Origin: Acidobacteriota bacterium
Lineage (GTDB): Bacteria; Acidobacteriota; Thermoanaerobaculia; Multivoradales; JAHEKO01
DNA length: 6,719 nt
Reading direction: 5' to 3'
Assembly (NCBI GenBank): GCA_030610025.1
Contig: JAUWSP010000146.1
Span: 1-6,719, forward strand
Notes under the pieces: generated by a model
The model's input: the letters and a program-made list of their open reading frames with translations, nothing else
Databases searched by the model: none
What the model was told of the DNA's origin: nothing
Program-made: the position numbers and the translations under genes
In this document: piece after piece, positions 1-5,714 of the stretch
Layout of the letters: each line of letters begins with the position of its first letter
Position numbering within the stretch: position 1 is the stretch's first letter

Positions 1-548
1 CCAGCATCCGGGTCTCAGAGGTCAACGGGCAATTGGAGTTGGAGTCTGTTAGCGGCGAAGTGACCGTCAGTGGCTCACCGACCAGTGCCGATGTGGAGAC
101 CGTCAGTGGCCATATCGAGGTCTCCGGCTCCCAGACCCGGATCATCGCCGAGTCTGTGAGCGGCACGATCGAGCTGTCAGGGGTCGCCGAGCGGGTCGAA
201 GCGGCAACGGTCAGTGGTTCGATCGAGGTCGAGGCCAGCAATATCGAGCGCGGGGAGTTCGAGGCCGTCTCCGGCTCGGTCCACTTCACCGGAGCCCTGT
301 CACCTGGAGCCCGACTGAGTGCGGAGAGTCACAGCGGTGGCGTGGTGCTCAGCTTGCCCGCAGACACCTCGGCCCGATTCCAGATCGAGACTTTCAGCGG
401 CAGCATCGACAACGGCTTCGGCGGTGGCGAAGCCGAGAGATCCAGTCGCTACGCACCGGGGAAGAAACTGGACTTCACCCTCGGCTCGGGCGATGCCCAG
501 GTGAGAATCGAGAGCTTCAGCGGCAACGTCACCTTGAAGCGACTCTAG
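1..548 (+). CDS. DUF4097-like beta-strand-repeat protein, C-terminal part (5' end outside window)
   Basis: The reading frame is open from the left edge (first full codon at nt 3), so the start lies upstream; the in-frame TTG at 33 is not a convincing start. The visible 181 residues are built from a repeated rung with a V/F-S-G turn followed by a short hydrophobic beta strand, for example ESVSGEVTVSG and ETVSGHIEVSG. Taking nt 3-5 as residue 1, the turns fall at residues 16, 34, 52, 70, 89, 110, 131 and 172, so four are exactly 18 residues apart. This fits a parallel beta-helix or beta-solenoid of the DUF4097/putative-adhesin type, usually exported or surface-associated. The signal peptide or membrane anchor would be in the missing N-terminus. 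No catalytic motif is visible. Ligand and partners are unknown. The gene ends TAG at 546-548 and is followed closely by a hairpin terminator. Family placement rests on repeat style alone. Confidence 0.8.
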   Translation, partial: SIRVSEVNGQLELESVSGEVTVSGSPTSADVETVSGHIEVSGSQTRIIAESVSGTIELSGVAERVEAATVSGSIEVEASNIERGEFEAVSGSVHFTGALSPGARLSAESHSGGVVLSLPADTSARFQIETFSGSIDNGFGGGEAERSSRYAPGKKLDFTLGSGDAQVRIESFSGNVTLKRL

Positions 549-576
549 CTCGATCAGCCAGCAGCCCTCCTTGGTC

Positions 577-617
577 AGGCGCGTAGGAGCCACCCGGCTT
601 CTACGCGCCTTGTTTCA
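577..617 (+). terminator. Intrinsic terminator after the beta-repeat gene
   Basis: A 15-bp stem (577-591 with 596-610, one G-U wobble) closes on an ACCC tetraloop and is followed by TGTTTCAT. The stem is GC-rich and starts 28 nt after the TAG of the upstream gene. The poly-U tail is modest but the stem is very strong. Read on the minus strand no U-rich tail follows, so it should mainly serve the plus-strand gene. The stop codon of the minus-strand SpoIIE relic (601-603) lies in its right arm. Confidence 0.7.
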
Positions 618-660
618 TCTCGAGAACCACGAAAGTGAGGTCGTCCACCGGCCGCACGCA
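601..660 (-). pseudogene. Relic of a SpoIIE/PP2C phosphatase C-terminus
   Basis: On the minus strand this stretch reads CVRPVDDLTFVVLEMKQGA then TAG, with the stop at 601-603. It matches the last residues of the intact phosphatase at 1429-3378 (PVDDLTFVVLKMEEGA, stop), 13 of 16 residues from PVDD onward. Nucleotides 601-651 match 1429-1479 at 45 of 51 positions by hand count, with 23 identical in a row (626-648). Three of the six differences are synonymous, which suggests divergence under coding constraint before the gene was lost, although six differences are few. VDDLT is the C-terminal metal-binding motif of SpoIIE phosphatases. Upstream of the PVDD segment the frame stays open but I see no further phosphatase similarity, and the region is now the leader of the 750-1382 gene. 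It cannot encode a working enzyme. It could be a decayed second copy or a scar of cassette insertion or recombination. Confidence 0.65.
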
Positions 661-685
661 TCGCAAGATTTCACCGCGTGTAGTG

Positions 686-714
686 TTGTAATCTTTCCGT
701 CCAGTGCCTACGAA
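686..714 (+). promoter_or_regulatory. Weak candidate promoter for the 750-1382 gene
   Basis: TTGTAA (686-691) and TACGAA (709-714) are separated by 17 bp, the right geometry for a housekeeping sigma factor, and lie 35 nt before the ATG. Each box is a poor consensus match (4 of 6 and 3 of 6). The strong terminator upstream means the gene needs its own promoter somewhere in about 611-749. Confidence 0.2.
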
Positions 715-749
715 CACCGACAACCGAAAACCAAGAGAGAGCAACAGAA

Positions 750-1382
750 ATGAGAGTCACACAGATTGTCTTCGCGGGAATCGTGGCAATGTCAGTGGGC
801 GCCGGGCTCTTCGCGCAGGAGCCGGTATCGAATCTTCAGGACCTGATCGGGGCCAAGGGAAGTGGCGGCGAGACTCAGATGGAGCAGCGCGGCTACACTT
901 GGATTCGCACCGACAAGTCCGGTGGTGACGCCTATAGCTACTGGCAGAATCGGCACGGAAACTGCATCAGCGTTCGGACCTCAGACGGTCGCTATGCGTC
1001 CATCGTCCACGCTCCAGATTTCGACTGCAAAGGGGGCGGCGGCCAGGCCAACTCCGAACATGTGCATGAGCGGAAGGACGAGTTTCAGACCGTCTGCGGC
1101 GTGATCGTCGACGGCAAGCCCATTCGCTTCAACTGCAAGGTGGTGGACTTCTACGAGGGCCACCAGAAGACCAAAACCACCCTGCACTTCCCCGACCTGA
1201 CCCTGCGGTTGAAATGGCAGAGCGGCGACCAGGTCGATGTTCACTCCGAGGGCATGAATGTCCAGCCCTCGCGGTATTGGGTCTCGGAGGGTGAGACCAA
1301 CTTCACCGTGAGTGGAAAGAGGTACTTCTACATTTCCGACCCGAACGAAGCCTCTCGCGAGCTCGGAACCTACGCAGACTGA
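750..1382 (+). CDS. Exported two-domain hypothetical protein with two cysteine pairs
   Basis: The 210-aa product begins with a signal peptide: basic start MRVTQ, hydrophobic core to about residue 20, and probable cleavage after AGLFA (22/23), so it is predicted to be periplasmic or secreted. The ATG at 750 is supported by a purine-rich AGAGAG run (about 735-740) and by the signal peptide starting directly there. Residues 31-93 form a compact module that I associate with uncharacterised bacterial exported proteins (DLIGAKGSGGE, a YSYWQN segment, ISVRTSDGRYASI, ending in C93). Residues 107-200 look like a second beta-rich module containing SEGETNF and a YFYISD strand. The only cysteines, C72, C93, C116 and C129, are spaced like two disulfides. 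No catalytic motif is apparent, so I assign no function. It stands alone between two hairpins, convergent with the phosphatase gene, and is bracketed by the 51-bp direct repeat. Confidence 0.85.
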   Translation: MRVTQIVFAGIVAMSVGAGLFAQEPVSNLQDLIGAKGSGGETQMEQRGYTWIRTDKSGGDAYSYWQNRHGNCISVRTSDGRYASIVHAPDFDCKGGGGQANSEHVHERKDEFQTVCGVIVDGKPIRFNCKVVDFYEGHQKTKTTLHFPDLTLRLKWQSGDQVDVHSEGMNVQPSRYWVSEGETNFTVSGKRYFYISDPNEASRELGTYAD

Positions 1383-1406
1383 CACCGAACCGACTGCGCT
1401 GGCTCC

Positions 1407-1431
1407 TAGCCCGCATGATTCATGCGGGCTA
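1407..1431. terminator. Hairpin terminator between convergent genes
   Basis: A perfect 11-bp inverted repeat (1407-1417 with 1421-1431) with an ATT loop sits 24 nt after the TGA of the exported-protein gene. It also contains the TAG stop codon of the minus-strand phosphatase (1429-1431). The plus-strand side is followed by a pyrimidine-rich stretch (CCTTCTTCCATCTT), a poor but possible U-tail; the minus-strand side has none. It most likely ends the plus-strand transcript and may block read-through into the phosphatase. Confidence 0.55.
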
Positions 1432-1479
1432 AGCGCCTTCTTCCATCTTGAGGACCACGAAAGTGAGGTCGTCCACGGG
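1429..1479 (-). repeat. Direct repeat copy 2: the 3' end of the SpoIIE gene
   Basis: This is the functional copy of the 51-bp repeat whose other copy is at 601-651 (45 of 51 identical). Both copies have the same orientation, 828 bp apart start to start, and flank the whole 661-1428 module (leader, exported-protein gene and terminator). Each copy ends with its stop codon inside a hairpin, but the hairpins differ in sequence. Confidence 0.75.
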
Positions 1480-3378
1480 TGGCTGGCCCCGTGTCCACTC
1501 CCTGGCCGCCTCGGCGAGCTGGCTCGTAATCTCCTCGGGAGTGCCATCGGCGACGCCGCGAAACAGCGAGCCCGCCCGTTCGTAGCCCAGGGGCTCCTGC
1601 TCGGGATTCATGAGCTCCGGAAAGCCGTCGGTCATCAGCAGCACCGTGTCGCCGGATTCCAGCAGAGAGTCCCACTCAAGGTAGGTCGCCTCGGCCAGAC
1701 TGCCCAACGGCAAACCGGTCAGGGCGACCTCCTCGACTCGATTCTCAGCTCGACGATGGATGAGCACCGGGGGCATTCCGGCGGCCGAGATGCTGATCCT
1801 GCGGCCATCGATCCGCACCAGGGTAACGGCCATGTTCATACGACCCAGGTTCATCTGCTTGATGGCGGCCGCGGCCCCACCCACCAGCTCGGCCAGGTCG
1901 GCTTCGGCGGCGTTGACGGTCAGAAGTCCCTTGACTACCGTGACCATGGTGCCGGCCCTGGCACCATGCCCGGCCGCATCGCCGATGACGGTGGTCAGGG
2001 CACCGGTCTCCGAAGTGAAAAAGTCGTAATAGTCCCCGCCAACTTCAGTGGCGGTGCGCATCAGGACCGCCACCTCGATCTCCGGATGGCGAGGCAGGGT
2101 CTTGGGCAGCAGGGAGAGCTGAAACTCGCGGGCCTCCTCCAGCTCATGGCCCTTACGCTCGTTCTCGGCCTGCAGGAGACGCTGCTGCACTTCCTGTTCC
2201 AGGATCTGATCCTGGTGCTGCCGAAGCTCCTGCGCCATCCGATTGAAGGTGCGGGCCAGTTGCCCGAATTCGTCTCGGGAGGCGAGTGGCACCCTGGCTT
2301 CTAGATCACCGTCGGCGAGTCGCTCCGCGCCTGCGGTCAGCAGGGTCAGCTTGCTCGTCATGCGTTTCGACAGGGCGACAACCCCGATCAGGGCCAAGAG
2401 CACAAGTACCATTCCGTAGGTGAAGTTCTCCACCGCCGTTCGACGGATGCCTCTGAGTGATTCCTGAACCGGCCTCGCCACGCCGAAGGTCAGGCCCGAA
2501 TCGGAGTCCAGGGTCTCGACTACGATCCAATCCGGAGAGTGTGACGGCGACGGGGCTGCCAGGCCGGACGACTCAGCGGCCAGACCGATTTCGGTCAGCA
2601 GCTCTCTGTCCTGCGGCTCATCGAGATAGAGATTGCCATCCGCATCTCGGGCAAAGGGAATCTCCCCTTGCTCCCTCGAGGTCCGGGACAAGACCTGCCT
2701 GAGGATCTGCGAAGGTGGCACGAGAGCCTTCAACTGGCCGACGACCTCGTCACCGCGCAGTACCGGTGCCTTGAACTCGGCGCCCAGCAGCGCCTCCATT
2801 TCCTGACCCCGCGCCTGTAGCGCTTCCAGCTCCGCGGCCTCCAGCACCTCTCGTTTTCGGATGGCTTCGGAGGTGAGACTCTCGAGATACTCCTTCGAGA
2901 GGCCCGACTCTTCCAGACTCAAACCCCGCCGCTCCAGTTTCTCGAGCGCCTCTGCCAGGAGCTCCGACGGATAGATGACGAAGGACTCGAGGTCTCGATC
3001 GCCCTCCACAACAACCGTCCCTTCGACCTGGATCTCAGAGCTCTCCAGAGGAGTGAACTCGAAGGACTCCACCAACTTCGCCATGTCGCCCATCTGGGCC
3101 ATCAGCTCGGTGTAGACCTGACTGGGATCGGCCTCATCCTCCTCCGACGAGACGAGAACTCGAACGGGAAGCCTGGACAGGCTTTCGAGGCGTTGACTGA
3201 GATCTTGGCGGACAGAGGCCAGTCGCTCACTCATCTCCTCTGCCAGGACCTGCGATTCCGCAGCAACGGCGTCCCGGAATGCCCGCTGGGACGTTGCGTA
3301 GCTGAAAAGAACCAGCACCGCCAGGGGAACCACGGACAACAAGAGGAAAGCAACAACGAGCTGGGTTCGAACCTTCAT
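1429..3378 (-). CDS. Membrane sensor HAMP-SpoIIE (PP2C-type) serine phosphatase
   Basis: The 649-aa protein has TM1 at about 7-28, an extracytoplasmic sensor at about 29-315 (helix-rich around 130-200, then a Cache-like part with PFARDADGNLYL and LTFGVARPV), TM2 at about 318-337, HAMP at about 338-391, a coiled-coil linker at about 380-418, and a SpoIIE/PP2C phosphatase from about 419 to the end. Metal-site motifs are present: VGGDYYDFF (D449, D452), IGDAAGHG (D467), MTDGFPE (D584) and PVDDLTFVV (D636, D637), so the enzyme looks active. Relatives such as RsbU and RsbP dephosphorylate STAS anti-anti-sigma factors to free a sigma factor; none is encoded nearby, so the substrate is unknown. The sensor presumably controls phosphatase output through HAMP. 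The ATG at 3378 starts directly at a basic residue and TM1; an AGG lies 8 nt upstream, a weak ribosome site. The gene ends inside a hairpin, and its last codons recur as a relic at 601-660. A histidine kinase is excluded by the absence of H, N and G boxes. Confidence 0.93.
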   Translation of the reverse strand: MKVRTQLVVAFLLLSVVPLAVLVLFSYATSQRAFRDAVAAESQVLAEEMSERLASVRQDLSQRLESLSRLPVRVLVSSEEDEADPSQVYTELMAQMGDMAKLVESFEFTPLESSEIQVEGTVVVEGDRDLESFVIYPSELLAEALEKLERRGLSLEESGLSKEYLESLTSEAIRKREVLEAAELEALQARGQEMEALLGAEFKAPVLRGDEVVGQLKALVPPSQILRQVLSRTSREQGEIPFARDADGNLYLDEPQDRELLTEIGLAAESSGLAAPSPSHSPDWIVVETLDSDSGLTFGVARPVQESLRGIRRTAVENFTYGMVLVLLALIGVVALSKRMTSKLTLLTAGAERLADGDLEARVPLASRDEFGQLARTFNRMAQELRQHQDQILEQEVQQRLLQAENERKGHELEEAREFQLSLLPKTLPRHPEIEVAVLMRTATEVGGDYYDFFTSETGALTTVIGDAAGHGARAGTMVTVVKGLLTVNAAEADLAELVGGAAAAIKQMNLGRMNMAVTLVRIDGRRISISAAGMPPVLIHRRAENRVEEVALTGLPLGSLAEATYLEWDSLLESGDTVLLMTDGFPELMNPEQEPLGYERAGSLFRGVADGTPEEITSQLAEAAREWTRGQPPVDDLTFVVLKMEEGA

Positions 3379-3534
3379 CCTAGAAGCCTACGAAGCGAGG
3401 GGTAGCAAGGTTGCCCCATCCTCCAAGTCAGGGGACACTCAGGACCTCGATGCTACCAGTCAGCCCTCGAAAAAGGGGGTGTAACAAATTCCGATGCCAA
3501 GATCGGCAAAAGGACCGATGATTCTCAGGACGAA
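3379..3534. promoter_or_regulatory. Divergent intergenic region between phosphatase and helical-protein genes
   Basis: These 156 bp separate two divergent starts and should hold both promoters. An AT-richer spot lies at about 3479-3490. On the minus strand TTGGCA occurs near 3494-3499 but no good -10 box follows at standard spacing. Several short inverted repeats are present (3399-3417, 3491-3506), none strong. I cannot fix a promoter or operator here. Confidence 0.35.
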
Positions 3535-4707
3535 GTGGTGTATCTGAAGCTCCAGCCCATTCACCGACCGAAGCGGAACCTGGGAGCAATGACGAGACCG
3601 CAGCAATTGATCCAGGTGAGAGACCAGCGGGTCCTGTTACCGACCGGCGTGACGCTGGCCGATTGGAACCTGGAGAAGTACCGCTGGCAGAACCCCCGGA
3701 TCCGCTCCCTGCTGGGTTGTATCAAGCTCCTGGAGGACGTGCTGGAAAGCAACTATGCTCTTCTCCACTGCTCGCCTGCGCGGCTCCACCTGATCTGGCG
3801 CCAGGTCCGTCGGGTTTCCCAGTTGATCCGAACCCAACTGGCCGCACTGGTCGAATATCCCTCGATCATTCCTCATCTGGAGGAGGCTCGACAGAGCGTA
3901 GTCCGCTCCTTGGAAATGCTCGAAGACACGGTCCTCGAAGAGTTGGAGCAGTTTCCTCGAGATCTGCCTGCCGATCGCATGCTCGAGGCACGAAAGTTCC
4001 TCTGTGTGTCGATCGGCAAGCTCCATGCCTTTCTGCAGGACACCTTCAGCGAGCTCCTTGCAGCCGATCCGCGCAGCGATCGGGATGCCGACTACTTCCT
4101 TTCCCGACGCTTCCCTCGCGACATCGAAGAGGCTGAATGGCTGTTCGCTTCGGTCAAGGGACTACAGAAATACCTTCGTGGACTCGAGGGCTCCCGCTAC
4201 CCTCGGCTGACCTCGGTCTCAGAGACGATCCGTCGCGAGCTGAATCTGCCTTTCGGCGAATCCTGGCTCGAGCTCAAGGAGTTCCTGATCTCTCTCATCA
4301 ACGATCTCTCGCCACGACTGAACGAGATCCTGGCGCTGCGCGGCATCCGTTTCGATGAGTTGGAGATCCTCGATGACTACGCCGTGGAGATCCCCACCAA
4401 GGCGAGGTTGGTGATCGAGATCGTCGAGATCGGGCGCCGGACCGTCGATCAGCTGAAACGGGAGGCAGGCGACGACCGGTCTCTCAGAGAGCAGAATCTT
4501 CAAGATCTCATCACGGTCCACGCCGTTCTGAGTCGACGCCTGGTCTCACTGCTGAGCGATCTGGATCGCAGGATCAGCGATCTGTGGGTGTTCGTTCCCA
4601 TCTGGCTGGAGAACATCGAGAAACGCCGCGCCCTGTTGCTGCGTCGAGATGCCGGCGAGCACCGGCCCTTCGCAATCAGTGCCAGCTCGCGGTCTTTGCG
4701 TCAGTGA
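3535..4707 (+). CDS. Uncharacterised all-helical cytoplasmic protein
   Basis: I do not recognise this 390-aa protein. It has no signal peptide and no membrane segment. Apart from a short basic N-terminus it reads as a succession of amphipathic helices rich in Leu, Arg and Glu (for example residues 57-75, 84-108, 112-138, 147-175, 195-215, 240-268, 290-310, 318-345 and 350-370), suggesting a helical-bundle or scaffold protein. No nucleotide-binding, metal-binding or catalytic motif is visible; cysteines are only C62, C79 and C157. The start is uncertain: GTG at 3535 or the next codon 3538 fits an AGGA at 3527-3530 (4 or 7 nt spacing), while ATG at 3589 has GGGAG only 2 nt away. I keep the longest form. 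It diverges from the SpoIIE phosphatase gene, which may hint at a shared pathway, and its last 7 bp overlap the end of the convergent acyltransferase gene. Confidence 0.8.
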   Translation: MVYLKLQPIHRPKRNLGAMTRPQQLIQVRDQRVLLPTGVTLADWNLEKYRWQNPRIRSLLGCIKLLEDVLESNYALLHCSPARLHLIWRQVRRVSQLIRTQLAALVEYPSIIPHLEEARQSVVRSLEMLEDTVLEELEQFPRDLPADRMLEARKFLCVSIGKLHAFLQDTFSELLAADPRSDRDADYFLSRRFPRDIEEAEWLFASVKGLQKYLRGLEGSRYPRLTSVSETIRRELNLPFGESWLELKEFLISLINDLSPRLNEILALRGIRFDELEILDDYAVEIPTKARLVIEIVEIGRRTVDQLKREAGDDRSLREQNLQDLITVHAVLSRRLVSLLSDLDRRISDLWVFVPIWLENIEKRRALLLRRDAGEHRPFAISASSRSLRQ

Positions 4708-5630
4708 CCCTGCTGCCGCTCGCTGGGTGGCCGTGTACGAAACCGCCGATAGCTCCAGATGTACTGCTCGGGACAGCGACGCACGCACTCTTCCACGCCG
4801 CGGTTGAGCTGAGTTGTCGCAAACTCGAGGTCTTCGCTGTCCAATCCCTCTGGGGCAGGCTGGAATCGGAGTCGAAAGTCGCCCCTGGCAGTACGCTCGC
4901 AGTACCCGAACAGGGCTACCGACCCATATTTTCGCAGCAGCCGGGCAACCAGGGTCATGGTCAGGGCGGGAACGCCGAAGAAAGGGGCGAAGACCCCGTG
5001 TTGCTTCAGGGGCTCCTGATCGGGTAGCACACCAAAGCCCTCTCCGGTCGTGAGGGACGCGACGATGCGCCGCATGCCTGTTCGATCGGCCGGTACGAGC
5101 TCGGCTCCGTGACGCTGCCTCGCCTGACGAATGAAGGCGTCCATCTCGACGATCCTCGGGGGACGGTAGAGCGCCAGCACCGGAACCTTGACCTGTAGAT
5201 ATCGACTCAGGATCTCCCAGTTCCCAAGATGGGGGACGAGAACCACGGTGCCTCGCTTCAGATCCATCGCGCGCTCCAGGTGCTCTTCCCCTTCGACGCC
5301 CTCGATGCGACCGAGCAGCTTCTCGGTGCTCCAGAACCAGACCGCCCCAACCTCGGCAACGGTCTTGCCGCTCTCGAGGAGGCTTGTCTTCGCCAACCGC
5401 CGGCGCTCCTCATTCCTCAGCTCCGGGAAACAGAGATCGAGGTTGTCTTCCGTCGTCCGACGCAGGCGATTCGGAATCATCCAGAGTAGCCAACCGAAGA
5501 GGGCGCCAATGGACTGCGCCCAGCTCAACGGCAGGACGGCGAAGCCTCGAATCAAGGTCTTGAGGACGGCTGCCTGGACAGGTGCAGACTTTGTAGCTTT
5601 CTTGGCGGACATGGGCTTGAATTCGGCCAT
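4701..5630 (-). CDS. lpxL: Lipid A biosynthesis (Kdo2-lipid IVA) acyltransferase family
   Basis: The 309-aa protein is the normal length for LpxL/LpxM (HtrB/MsbB) enzymes, which transfer a secondary acyl chain from acyl-ACP to the lipid A precursor at the inner-membrane face. It has an N-terminal hydrophobic anchor (about 22-52), the catalytic HX4E motif within VPHLGNWEIL (H134, E139), the LYRPPR segment (154-159), LPDQEP (202-207), a GVFAPFFGVPA segment (212-222) and the typical C-terminal EQYIWSYRRFRTRP (288-301). Which position it acylates cannot be told, so the symbol denotes the family. The ATG at 5630 has a weak AAGAG just upstream; M7 is an alternative start with no better ribosome site. 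It lies 84 bp downstream of sppA on the same strand, so co-transcription is plausible. Its stop at 4701-4703 lies inside the end of the convergent gene. Confidence 0.92.
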   Translation of the reverse strand: MAEFKPMSAKKATKSAPVQAAVLKTLIRGFAVLPLSWAQSIGALFGWLLWMIPNRLRRTTEDNLDLCFPELRNEERRRLAKTSLLESGKTVAEVGAVWFWSTEKLLGRIEGVEGEEHLERAMDLKRGTVVLVPHLGNWEILSRYLQVKVPVLALYRPPRIVEMDAFIRQARQRHGAELVPADRTGMRRIVASLTTGEGFGVLPDQEPLKQHGVFAPFFGVPALTMTLVARLLRKYGSVALFGYCERTARGDFRLRFQPAPEGLDSEDLEFATTQLNRGVEECVRRCPEQYIWSYRRFRTRPPSERQQGH

Positions 5631-5642
5631 GCACTCTTGAGG

Positions 5643-5683
5643 CAGGCACCCGTGGCCAGCGCTGGAGCCCGTCGGGTACCCTG
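5643..5683 (-). other. Imperfect hairpin in the sppA-lpxL intergenic region
   Basis: Arms 5643-5652 and 5673-5683 pair in the minus-strand transcript with one bulge and one G-U, and the loop holds the self-complementary CCAGCGCTGG (5656-5665). It ends 12 nt before the lpxL start. There is no U-tail, so it is not an obvious terminator; it could be a processing or translation-affecting leader structure, or chance in GC-rich DNA. Confidence 0.25.
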
Positions 5684-5714
5684 CATCATAGAAGAAATCG
5701 TCGCTTGGATACGC

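Noticed and set aside
45..240. Repeated GTCAGTGG/VSG-coding units as a possible DNA repeat or CRISPR-like array
   Set aside because: The periodicity is at protein level; the codons between turns differ and there are no constant repeats with unique spacers.
601..1479. The 661-1428 segment as an active transposon or integron cassette
   Set aside because: There is no transposase, integrase, terminal inverted repeats or recognisable attC site; only the short diverged direct repeat is present.
981..1547. A 188-codon minus-strand open frame opposite the exported-protein gene
   Set aside because: It overlaps two well-supported genes in other frames, and the opposite strand carries a convincing signal peptide and ribosome site.
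1312..2304. A 330-codon plus-strand open frame across the 3' half of the SpoIIE gene
   Set aside because: It is the antisense shadow of clear SpoIIE/HAMP coding sequence. Its start lies inside the exported-protein gene and its translation lacks any domain.
3399..3417. Hairpin GGGGTAGC/GTTGCCCC just upstream of the phosphatase gene
   Set aside because: It depends on two G-U pairs on the plus strand, which become A-C mismatches in the minus-strand transcript where the leader would lie. No transcript is expected on the plus strand there.
3483..3500. Possible sigma-54 promoter for the phosphatase gene (TTGGCA on the minus strand)
   Set aside because: The -24-like TGGCA is present, but the -12 GC is missing at the required spacing.
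5685..5690. TATGAT -10-like box on the minus strand before lpxL
   Set aside because: No acceptable -35 box lies 16-18 bp upstream, and a single hexamer is not enough evidence.
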